Program-made: the position numbers and the translations under genes
Part shown: positions 1-10,670 of the stretch, piece after piece
Layout of the letters: every line of letters begins with the position of its first letter
Position numbering within the stretch: position 1 is the first letter of the stretch
Notes under the pieces: model-generated
Database searches by the model: none
What the model was told of the DNA's origin: nothing
Seen by the model: the letters and a program-made list of their open reading frames with translations, nothing else
NCBI GenBank assembly: GCA_928212115.1
Contig: CAKMRJ010003334.1
Coordinates: 35,593,385-35,657,384, forward strand
Direction: 5' to 3'
Length of the DNA: 64,000 nucleotides
From: Lactuca virosa
Lineage: Eukaryota; Streptophyta; Magnoliopsida; Asterales; Asteraceae

Positions 1-1189
1 GCTTCCTTAGGGTGCTAGGGATTTTTCCTAGGGTTTAGGGGGTTAAAATGGGTAGTGAGAGAAAGTAGAGAGAGAAAGGAATGAAGAAATGAGTGATTTC
101 CTCGGCAGCCCTCGCATGGTATTTATAGGGGCCGAAGTTCGGATCTATGCGGGGCGTTCAGCAAGTTACGCGGGGCGTAACTTCGGATAAGGGTGCCAAC
201 TCGCACCAGCTGGCTCGCACTCGCAAGAGGATCAGGTCCGAAGGTACGCTGGGCGTACCAGCCTTGGACGCGGGGCGTAGGGCGAAGCGAGGCTACGTGG
301 CGTTCATCGGATGCGAGACCGTGGGGAGCAAGGGAAGGCTGGGATTGAGCCACGTCATCGCGTCTTGCATCAGATTTCGTAAATTGCACTCTCGACTTTA
401 AAAATTCGTAACTTTCACATACGAGCTCCGTTTTCGACGTTCTTTATATCCACACGTAGGCGGGAACGTACTCTACAACTTTCGTTTAGAATCCGTCGGC
501 TAATTTTGACTTTATTTTAAAAGTTATATTTTTAACAGGCCGGGACAGGATTGGTCTGTTAAACAATTCATAACTTCTTCATCCGACGTCCGTTTTCGTC
601 TGTCTTTTTATCGGTACGCTACTATTAACGAGATCTTCGATTCTCGTTTAGGTTGTGCCGGCTAAAAACCGCTCGATCTAATATTCGAACTTCGGGTTGT
701 ACATTGCTAAGCCGAAACTTCGAAAAATCATAACTTCCTCATACGGAGTCAGATTTGGGTGTTCTTTTTATGGACGCTCTTGGTTTAACGTTTTCTATGA
801 CTTTTGTTTAGATCGCTAAGGCTAAAAATCGCTTTATCGTAAATTCACTATTTACGCTTCCCGGTATCGTGCCGGTTCCATTGCGAAACTTCGACGGGTC
901 ATAACTTCTTCGTTATAACTTGGATTTCGGCGTTCTTTATATCTCCGGAATCCTTGTTTCGACCACTACAACTTTATGTAAAGATATCACGCTTATCTCA
1001 TACTTTAATTTTGACGCTTATTTTTATTCTTTATTAATTATACATTTGTAATTAAACAATAAGCATATAAATTCACATAATTCACAAAATACTCAAATAT
1101 TTCATCTTTATTACATCAAAAGAGTTATAATAGTTGACCTAGACTATTACATCGTCTAAAATGCTTAGCCCCGAAACCTAGGCGTTACA
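1..1189 (-). repeat. Gypsy-1 3' LTR (partial)
   Basis: Near-identical to 7366-8534. The element-orientation start is TGTAACGCC at 1189. The TATA motif (TATTTATA on the plus strand) is at 120-127. Imperfect palindromes TATGCGGGGCGTT (146-158), TTACGCGGGGCGTAA (166-180), TACGCTGGGCGTA (245-257) and ACGCGGGGCGTA (268-279) lie just upstream of it in element orientation. The small ORFs at 123-401 fall in this non-coding repeat and are not genes. Confidence 0.93.
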
Positions 1190-1190
1190 A

Positions 1191-1203
1191 TATTCTCCCC
1201 CTT
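1191..1203 (-). other. Polypurine tract of Gypsy-1
   Basis: On the minus strand this reads AAGGGGGAGAATA directly before the 3' LTR start TGTAACGCC. It is the expected plus-strand DNA primer site for reverse transcription. Confidence 0.85.
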
Positions 1204-1223
1204 AGGATGATTCCGTCTCGGAA

Positions 1224-4200
1224 TCATGCGTCAGCAAACAGATGCGGATAGCGACTCATCATGTCATCCTCTGTTTCCCAAGTGAGATTCGGCCCATTCG
1301 AATGTTTCCATTGGACTAGCACTAAGTCGACCATCTTGCGTCGTAACTTCTTAGTCTTACGGTCAACAATTATCTCGGGCTCTTCAATCAGCCTCTTGTT
1401 TTCATCCATTCTTAGCTCTGAGATCGGAATTATGTCCGGAACTTCTCCCGTGAATTTCCTCAGATAACACACATGGAAGGTGTTATGAATACCATCGAGT
1501 TCTTCGGGCAATTCCAGCTTGTAAGCGTGGTTCCCAATCTTCTGAAGAACTTTGAACGGTCCAATAAACCTTGGACTTAGCTTTCCTCGTTTTCCGAATC
1601 TTATAAGTCCCTTCCACGGTGAGACCTTAAGCAAAACCGAATCCCCAACTTCGAAGGTCATCGGTCGTCTTTTCTTGTCAGCATAGCTCTTCTGACGATC
1701 CTGAGCTGCTAACATCCTTTCCCTGATCACCTTTAACTTCTCAGCAGTCTCATGGACTATCTCGGGGCCCATAAACTGCTTTTCTCCAGCCTCAAGCCAA
1801 CAAGACGGCGTACGACACTTTTGCTCGTACAAAGCTTGATAGGGTGCCATCTTGATGCTCGAGTGGAAACTGTTGTTGTAGGAAAATTCTACCAAAGGTA
1901 AGTGCTCATCCCAGTTACCTTGGAACTCGAGGGTACATGCTCTCAACATATCTTCAAGCGTTTGAATCGTTCTTTCGCTCTGACCATCAGTCTGCGGATG
2001 GTAAGCCATACTCAAACACAACTTCATACCCAACTCCTCTTGTAGACTTCTCCAAAACCTTGACGTGAAACGACTATCACGATCCGATACAATCGTTAGA
2101 GGAACACCGTGAAGTCTCACAATTTCCTTCACGTAAGCATTTGCAAGCTTATCCATAGACCACCTTTCGTTGGCAGCTATGAAGTGTGCACTCTTTGTGA
2201 AACGATCCACGACCACCCAAATCATGTCGTGACCGTTCTTCGTCCTGCGTAGTTTAGTCACAAAATCCATGGTGATGTCTTCCCATTTACCCATGGGTAC
2301 AGATAAGGGTTCTAAACTCCCGTATGGTTTCTGATGTTGTGCCTTAACTCTCGCACATGTTACACACTCGGCCACATACTTCGCAACATCGATCTTCATC
2401 GTCGGCCACCAGTAGTAGGGTTTTAGGTCCCTATACATTTTTGTGCTACCGGGATGAATCGAGTACATGGTCTTGTGAGCTTCTTCCATCAGAAGATCTC
2501 TTATCCCTCCCGTCTTAGGTACCCAAATCCGATCTTGGAATACCTTCAGTCCTTGACGGTTTGTACCGAACACCAACGTCCTTCCTAAACGTTCTTCCTT
2601 TCGGTCATTCTTTTCTGAAGCTTCTTCTTGAGCTTTCTTGATACTTTCCACAATCGTCGAGACAACTTCTATTCTCAACGCTCTTGGCCTTTTCCTTTCA
2701 AGATTGACTTTCCAACTGAGGGCATCAGCAACAACATTCGCCTTACCGGGGTGGTAAAGTATCTCACAGTCATAGTCCTTGAGTAATTCTAGCCAGCGTC
2801 GTTGTCTCATGTTTAATTTCTTCTGATTAAAGAGATACTGGAGACTCTTATGATCAGTGAAAAGTTTGCACTTCGTTCCATAGAGGTAATGTCTCCGTAT
2901 CTTTAGAGCAAAAACTACCGCTGCCAACTTCAAATCGTGAGTGGGGTAGTTCTTTTCGTGCTCCTTCAATTGTCGAGATGCGTATGCTATCACCTTTTCT
3001 CTTTGGGTCAGAACACAACCCAACCCGACTCCAGATGCATCACTATAGACCGCGAAGTCTTCAACTCCATCGGGTAGAGAAAGAATCGGTGCTTCACATA
3101 ATTTCTTCTTTAGCTTCTCGAATGCTTCTTCGTGCTTCTCGCTCCATGTATAAGTAGCTCCTTTGTGGGTCAAAGCTGTTAATGGAGCAGCTATCGAAGA
3201 AAAGCCTTGGATAAATCGTCGGTAATATCCAGCTAATCCAAGAAAGGTTCGAATCTCTATGGGACTCTTTGGACGTTCCCATTTCATTACAGCTTCGATT
3301 TTTGCTGGGTCAACCATTATCCCTTCTTCGTTAACCACATGACCCAAGAACTGGACTTCTCGGATCCAAAAATCACACTTGGAGAACTTTGCATATAGCT
3401 TCTCCTTCTTCAAGACTTCCAACACTTCTCGTAGATGCTGGCCATGCTCCTCCTGGCTTTTCGAGTAGATGAGAATTTCATTTATGAACACTATCACGGA
3501 CTTATCGAGGAATGGTTTACAAACCCTGTTCATCAAATCCATGAATGCTGCTGGAGCATTGGTTAGTCCAAACTACATAACCAGGAACTCGTAGTGTCCA
3601 TATCTCGTTCTGAACGCAGTCTTCTCAATATCCTGATCTCTCACCTTCAGCTGATGATATCCTGACCTAAGATCGATCTTTGAGAAATAGCTCGAACCTT
3701 GCAGCTGATCTAATAGGTCATAAATCCTTGGCAATGGATACTTGTTTTTCACCGTTGCCTTGTTCAGCTCTCGGTAGTCTATACACATTCTCATGCTTCC
3801 GTCTTTCTTCTTCACGAATAGCACCAGAGCTGCCCAGGGTGATGAACTAGGTCTGATAAAACCGTTGTCCAACAACTCCTGAAGTTGCGTCATGAGCTCC
3901 TTCATCTCCGTCGGTGCTAATCGGTATGGTGCTTTCGCTATCGGTGTTGTTCCTGGTAACAAGTCTATTCTGAACTCCACTTGTCTATCAGGCGGTAATC
4001 CGGGAAGATCTTCGGGAAAGACTTCCGGATAATCACACACAACCGGTATATTTTGCACCTCTTTCTTTTCCTTCTTCGTATCGATTACGAATGTCAAGTA
4101 TGATGCACATCCCTTGGACAAACATTTTCTGGCTTTTATCAGGGAGATGATTCCAGAATTTACTCGGCGTTTGTCCCCGTACACCATAAATGACTCTTTT

Positions 4201-4934
4201 CCGGGTGGGTTTACCCTTACTATCTTCTTTCGGCATTGAATCTCAGCATCGTTGGCGCTAAGCCAATCCATTCCCAGAACGATGTCGAAACCGTTCAATT
4301 CTATGGGTAACAGCTCCTCGTGGAATTCGTTTCCGTTTAGGTCGATGACGATGTTCTTAATACGATTACTAACAGGTACGAACTTGCCACTGGCAAGTTC
4401 CACAATTAGGGCATTATCAAGTTTTTCTACAGGAAATGCTAATTTTCATCCAAATCTATGTGATACAAAGGAATAGTTTGCTCCCGAATCAAATAGTATA
4501 TTGGCAGGCAATCCATTTACAAGAAAGGTACCTGAAGCGACGTCTGCTGCCTCCTTTGCAGCCTCGAGCGTCATCTGGAAGGCTCTTGCCTTCGGCTTCG
4601 GTGGAATGTTGGGTCTTCCTGCCTCCTTCTTCTTCGGACAGTCCCTCGAAATGTGCCCTTCCTCGTTGCACTCATAACAGACCTTCTTAGTGAACGTGCA
4701 CTCGTTGGCATAGTGCCCAGGTTTTCCACATTTGAAACAAGTGACCTCCGTCACATTTCCCCTGGTGCTTCTTCTTGCACTTGTCGCACCATTTGGCTTC
4801 ACCTCCTCCAGACTTCTGCGTACCAGACCTTGAGAACTTGCTTTTCTTGCTGAATTTCGACGACCCATCAAATTTCCTTTTCTCTCCCACCTCCGCTCTC
4901 TCCAGACCCTTCTCTCGTATCTGGGTCTCCACAT
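1224..4934 (-). pseudogene. Gypsy-1 gag C-terminus/pol: zinc knuckles, protease, RT, RNase H, integrase, chromodomain-like tail
   Basis: This is one reading frame on the minus strand from 4934 to 1224, broken by TGA at 4446-4448 and TAG at 3573-3575. In order it holds two CCHC zinc knuckles (CFKCGKPGHYANEC, CYECNEEGHISRDC), the protease motif FDSGA near 4480, RT (SSPWAALVLFVKKKDGS, KIDLRSGYHQL), RNase H (YSDASGVGLGCVL near 3050), an H-H-C-C integrase zinc site (about 2490-2370), the integrase core (DFVTKL, SDRDSRF, TDGQSERTIQTLE) and a terminal WETEDDMMSRYPHLF stretch. The RT box that should read xDD is FINE (near 3500), so both catalytic aspartates are replaced. The product would copy and integrate element RNA in virus-like particles; this copy cannot. 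Family assignment is secure, lineage less so. Confidence 0.93.
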
Positions 4935-5757
4935 TCTTAGCAGCCCAGATGGCGGCTTTCAGAGTGGTTGTTTGCTTGACCATTGGACCGAAGTCCGCTG
5001 GTAATCCGAGGGCAAACTTTTTAACCTTGGAGAGTTCAGTTGGGACGAGGTGAGGAACAAGCTTCATTTTCTCTGTAAAGCTTGCAACGTATTCAGTAAC
5101 GCTCATTCTTCCCTTCTTCAGATTCTGGAATTCTTTGTTGATCTCCAGAAGATCCTGCTCAGAGCAGTATTGCATCTTTAACTGCACCAGAAAATCCTCC
5201 CACGACATCTTGCTCGCTTCTCCTTTGGGCATTGAATCAGCTAGTAGCTTCCACCAGCTTAGTACTCCAGATTTCAACAGAGGAACCGCGAGAGCGGTCT
5301 TCTACCTGTTGCTACACTCGCAACTCTCAAACATCGTTTCCATCTCGGAGATCCAGTTCATGACTTCCACCGGCGTCGGGCTTCCAGATAGACACGGTGG
5401 TTTAGATGCCATGAAATCCTTGTATTTGCATCCACGTCCGTCATTTCCTCCATCCTAGTGGTTTTGCCTAACTATCAGTGGGTTGGCTTGACCAACAGTC
5501 CCACTGTAGTTTCCTCCTTCTGACTGCCCATCATTCAGCTCGGGCTCTACGATTGGTATGGTAGCTTTCTCGCAATTTTGTTGGAGCAAACGCCTGGTTT
5601 CCTCCATTTGACGATCCAACATCATCTGGATCATCGCTTGCACTCCGACCATCGTGATTGGCTCAGGAACATCTGCTACAACAGGTATTTGCTGAATCAC
5701 TGGGAGTTGATTCCTATTCCCATTTGCATTCCCAGCTCCACTGCGGGTTCTTGCCAT
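4687..5757 (-). pseudogene. Gypsy-1 gag (capsid region), broken
   Basis: Starts at the ATG at 5757 (MARTRSGAGNANG). The capsid-like part (LSWWKLLADSMP, MSWEDFLVQLKMQYCSEQDLLEINKEFQNLKKG) is typical of gypsy Gag, which packages element RNA. The frame is interrupted by stops at 5455 and just above 5277. It then leaves the zinc-knuckle/pol frame: after a cysteine-rich piece near 4790 (CDKCKKKHQGKC) the knuckles continue in another frame, so a one-base indel lies near 4760. The gene is dead but recognisable. Confidence 0.85.
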
Positions 5758-6084
5758 TTTGATCTATACACCGAATAAGGTGAATTTAGATCTTTATTTA
5801 GGATAGACGTTTAAATCATCCTTATCACTCCGAAATGTTTACATGTTAGTTCTAATATCATAGTCGTACGTTTAGAATCCTAAACACATAAGGTTTCCAG
5901 ATCCGGTCGGCAACAGACCATAGATCCGAACAAATAACAGCATATCAGGCACAAAGCATTTAGCACATAAAAGCATTTTAGGCATAATTCCTAAAATAAG
6001 CTAGTGCTCACACCTCACAATCATCGCTTAGCATTCTAAGTTTAAGTCTAGAAATCCTACAAATTCCTAGTTCGCTTAAACTAA
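5758..6084 (-). other. Gypsy-1 leader between PBS and gag
   Basis: This is the untranslated leader between the primer-binding site and the gag ATG in element orientation. I see no ORF or clear secondary structure in it. Confidence 0.6.
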
Positions 6085-6097
6085 TGCTCTGATACCA
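6085..6097 (-). other. Gypsy-1 primer-binding site (initiator tRNA-Met)
   Basis: The minus strand reads TGGTATCAGAGCA two bases after the 5' LTR end. It is complementary to the 3' end of plant initiator tRNA-Met, the usual minus-strand primer. Confidence 0.92.
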
Positions 6098-6412
6098 ACT
6101 GTGACATCCCCATTTTCACGGCCAGAAAAGACCGATTTTGTTTATGCTTGTTTGAAAATCAGAGTAACATTTTAAATAAAAGTGTTGCGGAATTTGTCCC
6201 AAAACAAAATATGATAAAGATTTATCAAAAGCATTTCCAAGGAAATGTATTTCATTAAAAGACTCGGGATGTCATGTTCGATACAGATCAAAAGCATAAA
6301 CAGTACAACATAAGCCTTACTACATTATTTCATATCTACAGGCCTATATCCGTAATCCCTCATCCAAAACATCACATCTATGCTCGAGCGCCACTACCTT
6401 TAATACATGAAA

Positions 6413-7006
6413 CTGAGTGGGTCAGGCTTGGGAGCCTGGTGAGCACATAGGGTTTTCAACCCACAATAAATAAGTTTATTAATTTCATCAATCAACAATA
6501 ACCCGATTACCCGTTCCCGTTATCCTCACTTTACGTCCCTAAACACCTATCATAAGGGACCTAGCCTAAGGATCATCATCGGGATGGACACTACCGCTAA
6601 GGGGGTTCCTCAGCAATAAATGTCTTAAAGGCAACCATGAGGGGGATGGAGTACACCGGTGAACACATCGTTCACAAACACCTACAGGTTGCGAGCCTAT
6701 TAGCGTTCCACTGGACTGTCTAGAAGAGTCCGTGGTCGTCATCTATACTCCGCTAGATGACTGGATCACCAACAACATCGAGGCCTCTCATCATTTTATC
6801 ACACATCGTCTTATTACATCTACCCATGTTTTACCCCAACATTTTTGTAGATATAAAATACATATACAGTTTAAATCATGAAAAACGTGTATAAAATCAT
6901 TCATCCAACATAGACAGCAAGTATTCAGATAATATGCACACATAGCACGTAATTTATATAAAATACTTCATATCTATGTGTAAGATGAAAGTAACTATGC
7001 ACTCAC
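6413..7006 (-). other. Predicted leader intron inside the Gypsy-1 LTR
   Basis: On the minus strand a 5' splice-site-like sequence (CAG/GTGAGTGCATAG, intron start 7006) and a pyrimidine-containing CACTCAG 3' site (end 6413) bound about 594 nt. GGTGAGTGCATAG can pair with CTATGTGCTCACC (plus coordinates 6438-6450) over 13 positions including two G-U pairs. A hairpin GTCATCTA/TAGATGAC (6738-6745, 6754-6761) lies between. Other LTR families here share the layout. Splicing is inferred. Confidence 0.45.
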
Positions 7007-7484
7007 CTGATTAGGTGGTGACTCGGTACTTGAACAGCGCTTCGTTATCTCAAAACAATTTTTCCTTGACCAAAACCTAGTATCAATATCACTAGGGTTT
7101 AGTTTTAACGTTAACCGTGACTAATTAATAGTCTAGCTATTATTATCATTATATAAGCGTTAAATAACACTCAATATAACTCATAATAATAGCTCAAATA
7201 ATTATTTTAAGGACCTAATAACATTACTATAATTATTTAAAAGTTATATTAAAAATTGCGTAGGCGTAGCTCACTTACAGCGGATTTTAAAGAAAACCGG
7301 GCTTTGCTCGGAGCAGCGTTTCCGAACTGAAAGACCCTTTTTCTCGGGACTCTGGGAGCCTCGGGGCTTCCTTAGGGTGCTAGGGATTTTTACTAGGGTT
7401 TAGGGGGTTAAAATGGGTAGTGAGAGAAAGTAGAGAGAGAAAGGAATGAAGAAATGAGTGATTTCCTCGGCAGCCCTCGCATGG

Positions 7485-7492
7485 TATTTATA
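7485..7492 (-). promoter_or_regulatory. TATA box of the Gypsy-1 5' LTR
   Basis: TATAAATA on the minus strand in the context CCCCTATAAATACC, followed by a CT-rich stretch. The palindrome cluster starts about 20 bp upstream. It is the likely Pol II start region for genomic RNA. Confidence 0.75.
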
Positions 7493-8535
7493 GGGGCCGA
7501 AGTTCGGATCTACGCGGGGCGTAACTTCGGATAAGGGTGCCAACTCGCACTAGTTGGCTCGCACTCGCAAGAGGATCAGGTCCGAAGGTACGCTGGGCGT
7601 ACCAGCCTTGGACGCGGGGCGTAGGGCGAAGCGAGGCTACGTGGCGTTCATCGGATGCGAGACCGTGGGGAGCAAGGGAAGGCTGGGATTGAGCCACGTC
7701 ATCGTGTCTTGCATCAGATTTCGTAAATTGCACTCTCGACTTTAAAAATTCGTAACTTTTCACATACGAGCTCCATTTTCGACGTTCTTTATATCCACGC
7801 GTAGGCGGGAACGTACTCTACAACTTTCGTTTAGACTCCGTCGGCTAATTTTGACTTTATTTTAAAAGTTATATTTTTAACAGGTCGGGACAGGATTGGT
7901 CTGTTAAACAATTCATAACTTCTTCATCCGACGTCCGTTTTCGTCTGTCTTTTTATCGGTACGCTAATATTAACGAGATCTTCGATTCTCGTTTAGGTTG
8001 TGCCGGCTAAAAACCGCTCGATCTAATATTCGAACTTCGGGTTGTATACTGCTAAGCCGAAACTTCGAAAAATCATAACTTCCTCATACGAAGTCAGATT
8101 TGGGCGTTCTTTTTATGGACGCTCTCGGTTTAACGTTTTCTATGACTTTTGTTTAGATCGCTAGGGATAAAAATCGCTTTATCGTAAATTCACTATTTAC
8201 GATTCCCGGTATCGTGCCGGTTCCATTGCGAAACTTCGACGGGTCATAACTTCTTCGTTATAACTTGGATTTCGGCGTTCTTTATATCTCCGGAATCCTT
8301 GTTTCGACCACTACAACTTTATGTAAAGATATCACGCTTATCTCATACTTTAATTTTGACGCTTATTTTTATTCTTTATTAATTATACATTTATAATTAA
8401 ACATTAAGCATATAAATTCACATAATTCACAAAATACTCAAATATTTCATCTTTATTACATCAAAAGAGTTACAATAGTTGACCTAGACTATTACATCGT
8501 CTAAAATGCTTAGCCCCGAAACCCGGGCGTTACAC

Positions 8536-10617
8536 AGTCCCAACGACACCCACATAAATTCGTCAATTTTTAGGTCTTGCAGGCTATTACAGGAGATTCA
8601 TTCAGAACTTCTCCAAAATAGCCAAGCCACTTACCATGCTTACACAAAAGGGCGTGCCATTTGAATGGACAGAAAAGCAGGAGGTTGCTTTCCGAAATCT
8701 GAAGCGAGCTCTCTGTAGTGCACCAGTACTATCACTACCAGAGGGAACAGAGGACTTCGTAGTTTACTGCGATGCTTCGAATCAGGGTTTAGGCTGTGTA
8801 CTCATGCAACGTGGAAAGGTGATAGCTTATGCATCCCGACAACTAAAGACACATGAGGTGAATTATACCACCCATGATCTCGAATTGGGAGCTGTGGTCT
8901 TCGCCTTGAAAATTTGGAGGCACTACCTTTATGGTACCAAGTGCACCATTTTCACCGACCACAAGAGTCTCCAACACATTTTAAATCAAAAGGAGTTAAA
9001 CATGAGGCAGCGAAGATGGGTTGAGCTGCTAAACGATTATGAGTGCGAAATCAAGTACCACCCAGGCAAGGCTAACGTGGTAGCTGATGCCTTGAGTCGA
9101 AAAGAATACTAAAATCGTCGTGTGAGGACTCTTTCAATAACCATTCAATCCCATCTGTCCTCGCAAATCAAAGCAGCCCAGTTCGATGCCATGAAGATAG
9201 AAAACAGAACAAGCGAAACGTTACGTGGAATGGAAAAGAACTTTGAAGTCAAGGAGGACGGAGCATATTATTTCATGAACCGAATTTGGATCCCTAAACT
9301 TGGGGGATTCAGAGAAGTAGTCATGAATGAAGCCCATAAGACACGATACTCCATCCATCCGGGTTCAGATAAAATGTACTTGGATATCAAGCAACAATAT
9401 TGGTGGCCTAACATGAAGGCAGAAATTGCCACTTACGTTAGCAAGTGCCTCACTTGTGCTAAAGTGAAGGTAGAATATCAGAAACCCTCGGGACTATTAC
9501 AACAGCCGGTAATACTTGAGTGGAAATGGGAGAGGATTACCATGGATTTCGTGACCAAATTACCCAAGACAGCGGACGAATTGGATGCTATATGGGTAAT
9601 AGTCGACAGATTGACAAAATCCGCTCATTTCCTGCCAATAAAGGAGTCATACAAGATGGAACGATTGACGAGAATATACATCAAGGAAATTGTGAGACTT
9701 CATGGAGTACCAATATCTATCATCTCAGTTCGAGATAGTAGATTTACTTCACGCTTTTGGCAATCGCTTCAGAAAGCTATGGGAACACAACTCGACATGA
9801 GCACTGTCTACCACCCACAAACCGATGGTCAAAGTGAGCGAACCATTCAAACGCTTGAAGATATGATTCGCGCATGCGTGATAGACTTTGGAAGGTCGTG
9901 GGATACCCACTTGCCTTTAATTGAGCTTTCGTACAACAATAGTTATCACTCAAGCATCAAAGTTGCTCCTTTTGAAGCCTTATATGGACGTAAATGTAGA
10001 TCACCGTTGTGTTGGGCTGAGGTAGGTGACACTCAGCTAGCAAGAGAACAGACACCAAGCAATGCATTAACAGGACCATAAATCATACGCGAAACGACAA
10101 AGAAGATAGTTCAAATCAAAGCTCGACTTCAAGCATCACGAGACCGACAGAAGAGCTACGCTGATAAACGGCGAAGGCCCTTGGAATTCCGAGTCGGGGA
10201 TCGGGTGTTGTTAAAAGTATCTCCCTGGAAAGGGGTGATTCGTTTTGGGAACGGGGAAAACTAAACCCACGATACATTGGACCATTCGAGATTCTTGCCC
10301 GAATGGGTCCAGTGGCTTATAGACTGCAGCTACCTACCGAGCTTAGCAGTGTACACCCCGTGTTCCATGTTTCAAATTTGAAAAAGTGCTTATCCGACGA
10401 GACTCTCGTTATCCCGTTGGAAGAAATCGAAATCAACGAGAATCTCCTGTTCGTGGAAGAACCCGTCGAGATCATGGATAGGGAGGTGAAGCGTACTAAG
10501 CAAAGTCGCATTCCAATAGTAAAGGTTCGATGGAACGCAAAGCGTGAACCGGAATTCACTTGGGAACGCGAAGACCAGATGAAACAGAAGTACCCTCACT
10601 TATTCTCGCATTCTTAA
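8536..10617 (+). pseudogene. Gypsy-2 pol fragment: RT end, RNase H, integrase, chromodomain-like tail
   Basis: RNase H (CDASNQGLGCVLMQRGKVIAYA, about 8769), the integrase zinc site H-H-C-C (9330-9465) and core (DFVTKLP, VIVDRLTKSAHF, TDGQSERTIQTLE), a GPF-type module and a tail EFTWEREDQMKQKYPHLF are all recognisable. In-frame TAA stops occur near 8562, 9110 and 10079, where Gypsy-3 has Glu, Ser and Glu. A one-base deletion near 10250 shifts the frame, which is recovered by 10303. The integrase segment that reads SDRDSRF in relatives is SVRDSRF, so the second catalytic Asp is lost. The gene is dead. Confidence 0.92.
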
Positions 10618-10652
10618 ACTTTAGCTTCAAAAAGAATTTCGGGACGAAATTC

Positions 10653-10670
10653 CCTCTAACGGGGGGATGA
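10653..10670 (+). other. Polypurine tract of Gypsy-2
   Basis: CCTCTAACGGGGGGATGA lies directly before the LTR start TGTCACAAC, in the same context (…CGGGACGAAATTCCCTCTAAC) as the Gypsy-3 tract at 50541-50553. Confidence 0.85.

Larger units (their letters stand above)
1..8534 (-). mobile_element. Gypsy-1: Ty3/gypsy chromovirus-like LTR retrotransposon (left end outside window)
   Basis: The element lies on the minus strand: its 5' LTR is at 6100-8534, its internal region at 1190-6099 and its 3' LTR at 1-1189, cut by the window edge. Window position 1 aligns with position 7366, and 1-1189 matches 7366-8534 with roughly twenty substitutions plus a 20-bp indel near 150. That points to a fairly recent insertion. 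It interrupts the pol of Gypsy-2: the sequence right of 8534 resumes plus-strand gypsy RT. The 5-bp target duplication cannot be checked because the left flank is missing. Domain order RT, RNase H, integrase and a C-terminal chromodomain-like tail suggests a chromovirus, probably Tekay/Del-like; the lineage is inferred. Confidence 0.93.
6100..8534 (-). repeat. Gypsy-1 5' LTR (2435 bp)
   Basis: Runs in element orientation from TGTAACGCCC (8534) to GGGATGTCACA (6100). Palindromic TACGCGGGGCGTA-type motifs are at 7511-7523, 7589-7601 and 7612-7623, just upstream of the TATA box. The downstream half has an intron-like segment (7006 to 6413). The rest is non-coding. Confidence 0.95.

Noticed and set aside
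147..401. Small ORFs on both strands in the Gypsy-1 LTRs (also 7488-7763)
   Set aside because: They lie in non-coding LTR sequence, have no family motif, and overlap each other on opposite strands; the GC-rich palindromes keep frames open by chance.
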